This document shows positions 32,206 through 45,800 of a stretch of DNA of 64,000 bases, in pieces. This DNA comes from Phlebotomus papatasi (lineage: Eukaryota; Arthropoda; Insecta; Diptera; Psychodidae). Location of the stretch: positions 77,758,712 to 77,822,711 of the forward strand of contig NC_077224.1 of NCBI RefSeq assembly GCF_024763615.1. The letters are read 5' to 3'. Made by a program: the position numbers and the translations under genes. Position 1 is the stretch's first letter. Each line of letters opens with the position of its first letter. The notes below the pieces were generated by a model. The model was not told where the DNA came from. It searched no databases and saw only the letters and a list, made by a program, of their open reading frames with translations.

Positions 32206-35200
32206 TACTGTCACCATAGATGTTAGTTATTTTGAAAGCAATTCATTTGTAAAGCTTTCGTATGACTTAAATGTCGTTGAAAAGTAAGGCTTACACGGAG
32301 CATTACAAATCACTATCACTTACATGTAAGCTTCACTTTCGCTGCTGGGATGTTTTCAATTTAATCTTCAGATGAATTGTTCCTATCTGTTATTTTGCAT
32401 TAAAAACCAATTATATTGATAGATCTTCACTTATTTATTAATATAATAAACTAATACTTGGTCCACAAAAAACCTGTTTAAATATGTTAAAATAGCATAA
32501 ATGCGGTTGCTCAAATTAATGAGAATTCAGCAAATTAAAATGTTAAAATTGCTCGATAATTTCAATTTTATTGCAGTTAAACAAATAGCCCTTTGAACCA
32601 AATTGTTTTTAATAAATTTGTTTACTTGTAAATAATATTATTCGTGGCCAAAAAATAAAGAATAAAAACAGGAGCGAAGTTTCAGTATCGGGAGGAATTT
32701 GCTAAGTTCCTCCAAAGCCATCCAAAGGAAATTGTCGTGCCTCCACTTTGTGACTACACAGATTTTCAATAACTCTGTTTGAGCCCTTTCCTACAAATAT
32801 TTCTTTTGGCTTTGGGGATCCTTTTGCATAAAAAATAAGTGACTTATAAGACATTTTGTACTATCGCATATTTTCTGAAGTCAATTAAACATCTCGCAGC
32901 ACTATTTAAAATTGAGCGAATTTCTTGTAAAATGTATCCCGGCTGAGAGAATTTTCAACTAAATTCTAGAAATAAAAATTAATAGAAATAAAATTTAAAA
33001 TTAAATTGTAAAAATCCTAGTGTGATAGCACAATAAGACTCTTTGCACGCCAAAGTTTCTGTAACAGAATTTTAATCCAAATTATACCCAAAATTGAAAG
33101 ATTTTAGTGTTGCTACATTCTAGAAAGAATAAATATTTAAAAGAAAAAAATCATAGATTTGAAGAAAAAATCTATTATTTTAATTAATTAGCTTGCTTGG
33201 CCGAAGTTACACTCAAAGTGGCCGAAATTGAAAGCAGGTCGAAATTTGTTACACTTAACTCTCTCTAGAATGCCAACGGAATTAACTCCCAAAAAACATA
33301 CCTATTTTGAAAGGTTAAAATATGTAAGTTACAATGTTTATATTAATGCTCATACGAATAGAAAAGAAATAAAGTTTTTGTCCAGACATTGAATAGAGAT
33401 AGTTATTTACACGAAGTTGATGGCTGGAAATACGTTGGCCCCGTTGGCCCCTTGTAGTTTCCACTGAGCGATTTATTTACACCACTTTTATTAATTACGT
33501 ATTTCATTATTCAAAATACTGTTAAAACTTTGTAAATAGATTTAAACTTGAACTTAGAAATAAACTCAGTCAGCTAAATCATGGAATATACAAAAAGAAT
33601 ATTCATATCAAGGGCCTCTCGACATTTCATTTTTCCATACGTTTTTGCATAGAGGCACTGAAGACCATTGGCAAGTTTTTTCCTAAATAGAATTGACTTA
33701 TCAGCCTGATATATTTCGAAATCGTGTATTAAAAGCTATCTAAAAATACATATTTCATAATGTTCGCCGAAATAATACAAGAACTACGAGCAAATTTGTT
33801 TAAGTCGCGGTGCAATATCTGCAAAATTTTTACAAGGAAAAGTGAAAAATAGCTTCACTTTTTATTAGGCTTGATAGGCCCCTGATTCAGATATCCTTTT
33901 CATAAGAAAACAAGCAAAGAAAAGAACGGAATAATCAAACTAAAAATAACTCAATAAAACGAAAATCATGCTTTTGAGCTTAAAAATAGATAAATAATCT
34001 TAGCAAATATAAAAATTTGAGAAGTTCTTGGAAACTTAAATATGATTGAAAGTGATTTCAATCAATTTGATTGAAAGTAAAATTGAATATTTTACTAACC
34101 AAAATAGAACATTTTGTTAACAATCTGTTTTCTTCCTGACTAAATTGTTAATTTACAGACATACATTTTTTTCCATAATGAAAGAAATAGTGAAATTGTT
34201 AAAATAAAAAACACGCAATTCTTAATTTTTGTTGTAATTTTTTTTATTAACAAATCTTAAACCGTGTTATCTCAGTCTTTTTAGCAAAAGAGCTTGAAAC
34301 TCGTGATTTCAATTTATTATGGGGCCACTTAAAAATTCGCGTACGATGCCACTTATCGACACGCGAAATATGATAATAACCCCTAAGATAGGATTAAGAG
34401 TTCAAAAAAATTGAAAAAAATTATTGTCTTCTTATCGAAAACTCAGAGGCAGTCATTCTTATCTTGGCGGACGCACAAGATATTATTACAGATTCCTAGG
34501 AAAGATTGTCCAGTCCCATGACCAACTATTAGGGAAATTGTGCAATGCGATCTTCATTACATTCAATCATAGCAAAACTCTTTATCTAGTAGATTTCTAG
34601 CACAGCATAAAACTTTACAATGAACGGAACTGCACTATGATAAGATAAAGATATGGGAGTGCTTTTGCATAACTTCTGGCACACCATGCTGAATAAATTT
34701 CAAATAAGAATAACTTTATTACTTGATGATAGCTGATCCAGCACGATCGTTAACATGAAAATCAAGGTAAAATTATGATATTTCATGCAAAATTCAGGTG
34801 AACATGCTGAAATCAGGAACACTTAATCATCTTTTGTGAACATTATGAGACTTTATGCTGAGATGGGCGCGTGATAGAGATTAATCTGTGAATTAACAAT
34901 AGAATTACCATTCGCGTGTTCTTAACACTTCATTGTTCCAAACGAGCTTCTTGTATATTGCACTTTGCGCAGTGTTTTACCACACTTTTTCGCGGAATAT
35001 TGTTCAATGGTGGGGAAGAAAATAGCAACTATTAAAAAGAAAGAAATTAAATAAATATGCTTTACTTGTTGGCAAAATGTTCAATTCTCAGTGGTTCTTT
35101 GACCACTTCAGGGCGCCTTTTGAGATATCGTGTGATAGAAAAACGTGTAAGTGATTTATATTAGAAGGAATTTAAGAAAAAAAATTCAGTTCCTCTTTTT

Positions 35201-35950
35201 TTATCCTCTTGTAAAATCATCCCCATAAATTCAAGAATATTGTGAAATTTCTGTGTTTTAATCAGACGCAAAAAGTGCTTTGAATGTTAGATCGAACCAC
35301 CAAAAAAAAAACATTGAGTTATTTACAATTAATAAATTATATGTGAGGGGAAAAACAGTGACAATAATTGTCTGTGTTTGTCCGAAAAACCATCGATCAA
35401 GAGTGATATTCCATCTTTTGAAATCACAAAGTGGGTGGGATCAGCTAATCACATGAGATATTCAGCAAATAATAAGTCGCAGGGATGACTATTAATGGTC
35501 ATTTTACCACCAACAGCCATTTGAGACAGTTTAAAAAGCAATTTGGAGCAGTGTTCTAAATTAATTCAATTAAAAGTGAAAATACCCGTGATTAATTACA
35601 TAAAATCGCATACAATCTTATAAAACTAACAAGACTAAAGAATTCACATTTAATATAAAAATTCTTACAGTATTACCAAGTATTACCAGGCGTTTTTTTG
35701 CTATATTAGCGTATAATGAGGTGATTTGAGAATTTGATAGTATTGTGCGCGATTCTTTCATATTATGTGCACTCAACTGACAAAACGTTATTCATACTCA
35801 TCAGAAGGTTTTTCCAATTTACTCATCAAAGTTCTATACAGCTCAATTTATGCACTTCAGTGCATAATTTATTAATCAGCTTGAGATCTTCAGGGTCTCT
35901 CGTCGAAGATCATTCAACTATTTTACCAGAAGGATCTTTTTGACTAATGG
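32206..35950. other. AT-rich intergenic region, almost featureless
   Basis: No gene, RNA or complete element recognised in about 3.7 kb. A fragment of MITE family B (GGCCGAAATTGAAAGCAGGT, ATTTGTTACACTTA) lies at about 33197-33261. The rest consists of A/T runs with no long open frame. Confidence 0.5.
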
Positions 35951-35954
35951 TATA

Positions 35955-36072
35955 CACACTAGAAGCAATTTTCGTCAAAAATTGCCTTTTTAAAAAAATT
36001 GACGTTTCTGCCTACAAGGATAGGCGAAATTTTCCTTAAAAAGGTATTTTTAAAGAAATTGCTGCTAGTGTG
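35955..36072. mobile_element. short MITE with CACACTAG ends
   Basis: CACACTAGAAGCAATTTTC to GAAATTGCTGCTAGTGTG, TA flanks (35953-35954, 36073-36074), 118 bp. A truncated relative is at about 36530-36632 and a degraded one at about 39174-39291. Its right TA is also the left TA of the next element. Confidence 0.8.
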
Positions 36073-36074
36073 TA

Positions 36075-36290
36075 GGGGAAAGTGCCCATGCTTGATACCA
36101 TTGGAAGCTTCGTAATGACTAAATTTTCTATATTTCACAATATGTGACTCATTGCAACCATTTTTTTTTTAAAACTATGGGAAAGTGGGAAATCTTTAAA
36201 ATATATTGCGGAGTTACATTTATTGAGAAACATAGGAAAAATTTAGTCATTACGAAGCTTCCAATGGTATCAAGCATGGGCACTTTCCCC
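36075..36290. mobile_element. foldback MITE with GGGGAAAGTGCCCATGC ends
   Basis: GGGGAAAGTGCCCATGCTTG, ATACCATTGGAAGCTTCG and TAATGACTAAATTTT are repeated exactly inverted at about 36239-36290. TA flanks (36073-36074, 36291-36292). 216 bp with arms of roughly 50 bp. Confidence 0.85.
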
Positions 36291-36302
36291 TAGAGGCCAT
36301 AA

Positions 36303-36508
36303 GGGCCTAAATAGACTAAGGCTGATCCTCGAGAATATTTAGCCTGTAGAATTTAGCAATAAAGGATTAGGTAAAGGAAATTTAAGCAAAAGACTTCTAA
36401 TCGATGATCCTAAGTCCTCAGTGCATGACAGTTTGGGATAAATATCTTTACTTTCAAATTGTACAAGCTAAATATTATCGAGAATCAGCCTGAGTCTATT
36501 TGAGCTCT
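36303..36508. mobile_element. GGCTGATCC-family foldback, copy 1
   Basis: AAATAGACTAAGGCTGATCC and GAGAATATTTAGC at the left; GCTAAATATTATCGAGAATC, AGCCTGAGTCTATTT at the right. A relative lies at about 48193-48402 (GGCTGATCCTTGAGAATATT / CGAGGATCAGTCTGAAT). Ends approximate. Confidence 0.65.
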
Positions 36509-36679
36509 AATGTAATTTTATATAATAATAATAATAATTTTTTAAAAAAAAATCTGACGTTTCTGCATACCAGGATAGGAGAAATTTTCTTTAAAAAATC
36601 ATTTTTTAAAGAAATTTCTACTAGTGTTTAGAAAGCATAAGAGAAGGAATAAAGTGAATACTTTGATAGGTCGATAGTA

Positions 36680-36854
36680 GGGTGAGATAGGGTAATTTGG
36701 AATCATGTTTAATTTGGATTTTTGAGATTTCTTAACAGTTTTAAATGGCAATTGCATTCCTTCGTGGTTTTCTTTTTCTCTTTGGCCATCTGAAACAGTG
36801 AGAAAATCTCATAATTCCAAAATAAACATGATTCCAAATTACCCCATTATACCC
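36680..36854. mobile_element. MITE with GGGTGAGATAGGGTAATTTG end
   Basis: GGGTGAGATAGGGTAATTTG then GAATCATGTTTA; right end TAAACATGATTCCAAATTAC, CCCATTATACCC. TA flanks (36678-36679, 36855-36856). 175 bp. Confidence 0.75.
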
Positions 36855-36856
36855 TA

Positions 36857-39760
36857 ATCACTTAATAACACTTTTTTCATCTTAAGATTTGAAAACCAAA
36901 AAAAAAATTTGAGAAAAGTACCGATGACATTTGCAGGGTTTAACTTTGAAAATTTAAAGCATTTCCTTCTTCAATTTGGGGAATACGAATTAGCTTTCAA
37001 AAGCTTTTTAAAGCTTCATTTAAAATAAAACCTAAAAGTTTTATCTCAAAATTGAGAAGATTGAAACCCTGATCACTGTTAAATTATTTATTTAATATCT
37101 TATTTAATTTTTTGGGTAATTCGTAGCAATTCAGCTTTATTATTGAAAAATAAAATAAAATTATAATGAAAAAATAAAAACGAGGATATGAATTTGTTTC
37201 TCAAGGTTTAGGGAGTAAACCTATCTCAAGAGATAAGAGTTTGTTTCTCGAGGATAAGAGTTCCTGTTTGTACATTTCTTATACATAGGGGAGGGTAGGC
37301 CAGTTAAACGTACTTAGAAAAAAAACTTTTGTTAAGCGGACAAATGCATCTTGTTAAAATTTTGTCAAAAGCATGTTGTTTAGCAATTTGACCAAAGTTT
37401 TTCATACATTTTACATAGAAAAACATCCTTTTCACAAACTTTTCTTGTTGATTTGACGCAAATTATTCCTCATAACTAAAATTTTATAAAAAAAAAAACA
37501 GAGATATTGCGTATACTACGGACGGCCGGACCCGAAATTACCGATTTATGATTTTCGGCATTAGGGATGTTCAAAACATATACACTCAGCTCCATCTGAG
37601 CACTTTGAGAAAATCGGAGGATTAAAATAGGTGTGATTAGAAGGAATCACACCTAATATGTAATTTAGCTCAGATTCTTTACAATCTCTTTAAGATTCAA
37701 TATTATTTAAGAGTTGAGATAGATCGCACGAACACAGGATATATAGTATAATTTATATTAATATCGCAAAGCACTTGTGAAAAGGTTAAGATGGGTAAAA
37801 GTTACTTATATTTTTGATTTATTTCATCAATTTTTAATATTCATTTTTAAATTTATTTTAAATGATATAAAAGGGGTAAAATTAGTGGAGAAAAGAAGTT
37901 TGATTAGGGAAATAAGGGGCTCTTTTGAGCAATGGGACTACAATGATATACAATTTTTCTAAAGGAAACTGGGCTTTAATTTTATGTAATGTAGCCCTAC
38001 AAAACAATTGTGGAACCCCTGTATATATGATTTTGTTTAATCCGTTCAGACAATTAGAAATATTAAAGACAGAATGTTCATATGCTGGAATTAGTTTCTT
38101 AAGCCTCTGGCATATCTTGTAGATCTCAAAAATTTCATGAAATCAAAATTAGCATCCCTTTCTTTCTCAAAAGTTTTATATAAATGTCGTATGTCTATAT
38201 ACATTTTTTCGAACTCAAAATTCGATTGACCTAAATTTAAGTTGATCTGACGTTTAAAAGAAGAAGAGTCCGAAGAGAGAGAGTGGGATAGATGTATGCA
38301 AAACATTTGAGAAAGAAAGGGATGTTACATGAAATTTTCCTGATCTAAAAGTTGGATCAGAGCCGAATCGAATCTAAACGGGATGAACGGGACTGAATTT
38401 GAATTCTCTGTATACAATTTTTCAATCACCATTTATTTATATATAGTGTAACTATCTAAGAAAAGATTTTATTATCCAGAATTCAAATCAGGAAAGAAAA
38501 TAAAGAAAAATATATTCAAAATCGACGCGATGTCAAACTTTTCGTGCATATCTTTTGCCAATTTACTACGAAACGAGAATACGGAAACAAAATGTATTTT
38601 TATCTACGTTGGAATTTTTTTCCCACCCAATTGAAGATCTAATTAAGTAAATTTCTATATTCGACAGCAATCTGGATATCCAATCCACTGCACAGATCTA
38701 GCAATTGTGATAGATACGAAATTAGATAAAAATGCGTTCATTTTAAGAATAATGATAAAGCTTTGACCTTAAGACCTTTACACACTATAAAAGTTTTCGT
38801 CAATATTTGTCATATTACAGCAAATTGTTTACGCTTTTGTATGAAAAATTGTCAAAAATTCTTAAATATACCAAATATTGACATGTTTTTTTTACGTACG
38901 TTGGTCATTAAGACCTATTGTGAGAAATTTAAGTCAAAATTTGATATTCTTTTGAGAGATTCAACCTATAAATTTAATAAGCAATGTTTATATATCAAAA
39001 TGATAATTTTTCACGTATATTTCAACAAAGAAATGAAGAGTTCTATGAATTTTTATTAGAGCTTAGAAGCTTTCATTTAATTCTATGTATTTCTATTTGA
39101 GGGAAAGGATAATCTTTGAAAATAATTTTCTTATGGGACTACCACTGATCATCAAATTTCCTCTTAAAGGCCTCTACATACTAGGAACAATTTGTTTCAA
39201 AAAATGTTTTCTTTTAAAGAAAATTTCCTTTTGCAGGCAGAAATTTCAAAATTTTTTTAGAAGGCAATTTTTGATGAAAATTGCTTGTAGACGCCAGAAG
39301 GGTTAAAAGCGAGAATGAATTAAAAAAAATATCAAGAGTTAAACAATCCGGTAAAAGTTGGTTCTATTACGAATTCAAAAGTTCATCCCGTACATGTACG
39401 ATTCTCAATCGACTTTCATCGAGTCTTTGAAACATTTTAAGAATTCAACTAATTGGTTAAAACGTTTTCAATTACGAGTGTACTCAACTGAATATTTCGT
39501 GATTTCTATCTAATTAATTTAACTTTATGTAATCTATTACACTGATTTTTGCTATTTTCCCCTTTTTTCTCTGGTAAATCAACACTTGATTAATTGTTTT
39601 CAGAGATTCAAAGCATTTAAGTAGAAAATATTGATGGTTTTATCATATCTCTTGTTATTAGGAATCATAAGATGATAGGTATTGGTATTTGATACGACAG
39701 TAGCAATAAATATTTTAGAGAATGATTAATGTTTGGCTTTGATAGAGCACAAATTCACAC
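36857..39760. other. intergenic region upstream of the carbonic anhydrase cluster
   Basis: No gene recognised. Contains a fragment ending in the hairpin TAGGTGTGATT / AATCACACCTA (about 37629-37656), the MITE 38102-38364 and a degraded MITE at about 39174-39291. The remaining sequence is AT-rich. Confidence 0.45.
38102..38364. mobile_element. foldback MITE related to 49145-49414
   Basis: AGCCTCTGGCATATCTTGTA, AAATTTCATGAAATC at the left; CATGAAATTTTCCTGATCTA, GATCAGAGCC at the right. Internal TTTCTTTCTCAAAAGTTTTA and TGTATGCAAAACATTTGAGA pair with each other. The second copy (49145-49414) has clearer CTCCGGCA / TGCCGGAG ends. Confidence 0.6.
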
Positions 39761-39805
39761 GATATGTCTGTCACGTCTTCTTTTTTGATTAGAGCACAAC
39801 GCACG

Positions 39806-42800
39806 ATGAAGTTGATAATCCTCATAGTCATTGCAAGTGTGACGAGTGTTGTGGCCCAGGTGGTGGATGTTGAACCACCACCGGATGAAGCGGATGAGCT
39901 GGAGCAGCAAGAAAGTCGAGTAAATTTGAGCGGTGTCTTACAGAAGCCCTATCACACCTGGGGCGCTGATCATCGCGAAAATGAGAAGTACTTTGACTAT
40001 CTCTTTGGGAAAAAATTCAGAATCATCACAAGTCCGGCCTACAAGACATCTGCGGGACCTAATCAAATACCTTCGGGAGATAAGGAGCCAACCCCTGCAG
40101 CCGCAATTAGAGACGCCCCTGAAGTAACAACGAAATCTTACAATCCACGAGTGAGTTTCCATGATTGAGAAATTATTTGGCTCCATGAAAATTACAAAGG
40201 GCTAACTTTTAGGCCTAAGTAGGAGAAAGCTTTTAGGATTCGCACTATGGGTTGGAACACTTCATAATTTTCCCATTTCCCTTTAATGAATTTGATCTAT
40301 TAAAATATATTTCCATAGGTTTTTCACTTGTCTTAAGATATTGCCATTGGGTTTTTATAATAATTCAGAAATACTTTGGCTGGTAATCTGAAGAAAATGA
40401 CTGGAATTTTTGTCACATTTTTTATTCTCTTTTCTTTAGGGCGTTTTTTTTCTTTACTTACATATTAAAATTTTAATGTGATTCACATTAATTGTCGCTT
40501 GTGAGCGTCCAAATATGTTATTTGTGTCTTTGAGTCACTCAATATTTGGGGTTTTTCTATTTATTGATAAAGAAGTGGACTTGGCCTGCAAAAGTAAGTT
40601 TAAATTTGCCTAAAGCACAAATATTTTTCACATTAAAAAAATTAAAGAGAAAATCGCGTTAATTTTTTCGCATTAATGCTATAAATCATATTATATCAAA
40701 TTTTGCGGGCCAAGTCTACCTTTTTATCAACAAATAGATCAAATTTTGAATATAAAATGATTTAAACACACAAATTACACATTTGGACTCTCACCAGCGA
40801 CAATTAATGTGAATCATATTAAAATTTTAATGTGCACGTGTGATAACACAGTTAAAGACCTTTAAGGCCGAGGGAGCTTTGGAGGTCACAAAAAAAATTT
40901 TTTTTTGGCTATTTAAGAAGAAAATAAAATAAAAGTTTGTTTTAGGTTTTCTTTAGGTTACTGACCCAATCGTCCGGTTTAATATTGTGCTTCCCTGTTC
41001 TTTGCAATAAAAATTTCAAATTCTGAAGGTGTTTCACACAAAGCCCATTCAGGTCTGAAAATTAGCCCTTTGTAATTTTCCAAGGAGCGATATTTATTCT
41101 GGCACAATTTTCTAAGAAGACATCACAGAAAATAATCTGATTGATCTTCTTAACGAAAGAAAATACTTCAGCCAATAGGAAATTATCATTTTCAATATGG
41201 CTGACCCATACTTGAACGCTATTGGCGGATATAATTCTTTTGCAATAGTGCAATTGCATTTTTTCCTGGTTTATTATGCATTTAGCTTTAAAATGCATAA
41301 TTTATTTAACAAATCTATAATAAAACTTTTTATGTGCAGGATGTATAGTAGATTAATAGTATAGAGAATGTATTATAGTGAAGTAGAAGTAGGGCAGAGC
41401 GGTGTTGTTTGAGACACATCGATATATTTTATTTGATTTTTATTAAAGAGAAATTGATATTATGTAAACTATTACATTCTTTAGACTAGAATATTCGTGA
41501 ATCTCTTTATTTTACGAACTTATAAACTATTAAGAGAAATTCTGAGAACAGAAGTAATAATTAGACTAAATGAAATTAAAGTAAATTAAAGCTACTCAAG
41601 TTTCGATTCTATCCTAATGGCGCTGGCACATCTTTTCAATTGAGTGAAATTCAATCGATTGAAATTTCACTTATTGCTCTTTTAAACTGAAATAAGATAT
41701 ATTTGTCTATTTCTGCCAAATGAAAATTAGAATTTCAATTTCGTTTTCAACTTAAATTTTAATACTCATTTGACAAAAAGGTACAGGTATATCTGATTTC
41801 AGTTTGAAAGAGTAAGAGGTAAAATTTCAATCGATTGAATTTCACTCAATTGAAAAAGTGTACCAGCGCCATAATTTTTGATTTTGGGCTTTCAATGATG
41901 TAATCGAATTCTTACTTACACATTATTAGTTTATTTAGAGAGGGAAAAGCGGTTTTTACTCACATTAAATTCGTTTACCGTTAGTGCGGGTGACTTTGTC
42001 CCCTATACGGGTGTCTTTGAGACCCATTTTCGTAAGCTTTTTTTTACTTCTAGAACTTAAGGATTGTATTTACTGATGCGATCTACCATCTTTGATCGGT
42101 AAGAACGGTGTCAAACTCACTCGCAGGGGGCAAAGTTATATGAATTTACGGTACATACTCAAAGAGCATAAATAATATAGTAGTTTCTTTTTAATTTTCT
42201 GAATTATTGTGCAATTGAAGGGGGTATCCTGAATTAGAAGGCTAAAAACAAGCTATTTTTCGCATTTTCTTTCTAGAAGGAAAGAAACGACCGTACTTCT
42301 TGAAATCTTTGATATATTTTATATAAGAGCTTAAATTTTTTTTTTGTAAAAAAATATTATAAATGACGAGTTAATAAGTAAAACGAAAGGAACACCTATT
42401 GATACTTTATGAACTCGTGTCAGGACCTTTTGACACCTTACTCTGTACCATTTGGAATACGAAATTTGAACACTTATCCTTATCGAAAAACGTTAAATAA
42501 ATTTCAACATTTTGACAAGTAATAGGGGTTGGTGCCCTGTCGAAGAGGTGTTCATTCGACCCTATAGTTTACTGGAATCTCTAATTGGCGGAAAATATGT
42601 AGCTCATAATTCTTATGTAAAAAAAATCCACTTTCCAAAAATCCAATTCCAAATTAAAGTCAGAAAATTGAAGGGAATCGTTGAAGTAAGAACTGTGATT
42701 CTGGTGTGTAAATAAATACAATTTTCAGGATAAAATTTTGACTTTAATATTCTATCAAAATTTAGAAAAAAAAAGATTCTCTACAGGTGTTCTAGTACAA

Positions 42801-45800
42801 TCCGAAGAAAATTTAATTCCAAAGAACTTTCCTGACAATTCAGAAAAATCGTAAAAAATGAGAAATGGGAAAAGCGGTTCAAAGTTTTCGATGTTCCTCA
42901 GATGTTCGCTCGATGCTCCTTTGCTTTCATTTCTGTATTTTCGAAAACACTTCGAATTACTTTTAAAATATTTGTAGTATATTCTTAGATAGTCTATTTA
43001 TCTATTTAGCTAATAAAGAATAATTATGTTTTTGAACTTATAATTTAGGAAACCCCTTAAATTTTGAATTGATTTAAATTTTGGATTCTTTTCCTCAGTA
43101 ATCCAAAATTTAAGAACTTATATTATTGAAAGCTTAAAATAACACATTTTAACGCATTTTAGCGGCAATGACAGTTAATGTGAATCGTAAAAAATATCAT
43201 TTATGTTTTTCCTTACGATAAATGAAAAATCCTTATGATAAATAGGTTTTCAATAAGTCTCAAATTTTTCCGCTCTCCTTTACATTTTATATCACATTTT
43301 TTTATTTATTCACGTTTTGAATTGCTGGAAAAGTAGAGTTTGCCAATAATTAAAAAAGAAAATATTGTTTTTATTTGAAAATACGGGGCGCGTTTCTTAA
43401 ACAAAACTGTTTGAGATCTTTGCCAAGAGTAAACATAATCGTTATTTAATTTGATCATTAATATTAAACAGAATCTTGTTTAGCGAACGCGCCTCGTAAT
43501 TTTTCTGTGCAGACAATATACATAATCAGGCTAGGCAGTAAATTTGGTTGTGTACAAACTTTTGCAGAGTGGAGAGGACAACAATTATGGGTACAGGCCT
43601 GACAGTGAATATCGTAAGTTTTTCAACTATTAGAAGTTAGTAGTGGAATTCTAATTTTCTTTTTCTCTAAAATTAAACAGCCCCTGCTCAATGGGTCCAG
43701 AAATGGCCTGAATGCGGCGGAACACGTCAGAGCCCCATCAATTTAGTACTAAATACCTGCGAAAAGGACTATGGACCTCCTCTGCAGTCGATTTTCTTCA
43801 AGAAACACCCACATACAACAATGATCCGCAATTTGGGTCATACGGTTCAGTACTCCTTCGAATACACCGGTACTCCACCCATTCTGACCGGCGCCTTCCT
43901 GGACGCGGAGTACCTCTTTACTCAACTACATTTCCACTTTGGCACCAACGACTAGTAAGTTTTTGAATGCCTTAACCCAAAACACCTGAAACAACACAGT
44001 ACTGCCAGCAAAAGTGTGGCAGAAAATGTGTGTGAACCGGAATTTTTGTTGTGGGAGTTCCGCATGATTTATTGGCGCACGCCGACTTCAAAGCTTGAGA
44101 CTTTTAACTTACAAGAATGGAAATTCGTAAACTTATGGTGTATAAAATGCATGTGCAAGAGTGTGAATTTGATTGCAAGAAGCCAAACCTTGTCCTTCAC
44201 TCACGGACATGACTTTGAAATCCGCAACCTAGAGCAATATTCTTAATCTTCCGCACTCATTTGAAATTTAAAAGATTTTTTCCACAATGTATAAACTTAA
44301 TGTAACACCTAATTAAAATATTAAGTGATACAATAATTATTATGATTCATATGTAAATTCTGATTTGTTTTAATAATTTCTTTTTAATGGAAGAAATTAG
44401 TGAATCCATTGTATGACCAATGATCGTCATAAAGGTACTTCTTCCGCCTCCCCTATACTAACACTAAGTTTCTTTTCTAACTTTCATAAACGTTAAATAT
44501 TTTCACAAAATTAACAGCATTTGAACAATTTTACTTCAAAAAGATAACGATTTTCCCGTTTTTCTGTTTTTCACAGAAAACTTTCATGATTCTATGAAAA
44601 TTTTTATAATTTTCATACTTTCAATGCAGTTAGGATTTTTATACTGAATTCTAAATTTTTTCAGTACAAAATCGTAGTATTGCGACAATACTTATGGCCT
44701 GTCAATACTTATAACGCTTATAACCTTCTCTCGTTAATTATATTATGATCGAACATAATGATTTCTGCGAAGTAAATTCTGCAATCCTATAGTGAAATAA
44801 AGAAGTGACAAATCGTTAAAATTTGACAAAATACTCTAATTTATTATTTTAGATGCTATTATCTTAAAAGTAGTTTCGAATTCTATTTGTCTAGGTTAAA
44901 TCTACGCCTATACAAATTAAGTCGGGTACTGAATTTCAAAATCCTAAACAACAAAATCCCAAATGCCAAAATCCCAAAAACCAAAATTTTGAATGGCTCG
45001 AAATCCCGAATATTTAGATAAAAATCCCGTCCCGAATGGGTCATAATCTCGAAAAGCCTAAATCTTGCTGGGAATAAAGGGAAATTTTCTATGCTTTCTG
45101 GAATTATTCTACACATGATTTTCCGTATAATTTCGTGCTTTTTAGGATTTCGACCATTCGGGATTTAGACGACTTTTGGGATATGGTCTCTTCTGGATTT
45201 TGGTTTTCGAGATGGTTTTTCGTGATTTTGACCCATTCGAAATTTTAATCCATTTGGGATTTTGTCTATTCGGGATCTTGGCTTTTCGGTATTTTGGCTT
45301 TTGGCCTGCAGTTTCACCACGCTATTCTTTTTATTCTTTACCGTGTTTATCGATTCGCCATTTGATTTAAATTAAACAAAAAACATTGATCGATTCATAA
45401 GCAATTCGAACACCTTTTCAGCGTGTCCTAACTTGCCCAAATTGATCGATAAACACGCTGTCTATAGTCTTTTTTAACCTTTAACATTCGAAAATACGAA
45501 TAACTCAAATGTATTTTCATAGTTATTTTCTACAAATGTTTATGAGAAATCGCAACAAATGGTTATTGAAAGAAAAGTAGATGTGGGAGAGAGTGAATGG
45601 TCCTTTAGTCGACTTCTTAATTCTGGTCCCCTAAAGACCCGAAGTTACTATCTCAATCCGTTTAGCATCTAGGTCTTATGACGGATCAAACAGACAAAAT
45701 AGCATACCCTTATTTCCCGAAAGCATCTAATTCGCGAAGATTTTGTTAAAAATTTTGAGTCTCTGGGACTCCGAGATATGGAAATTTTAGGGGTCAAAAA

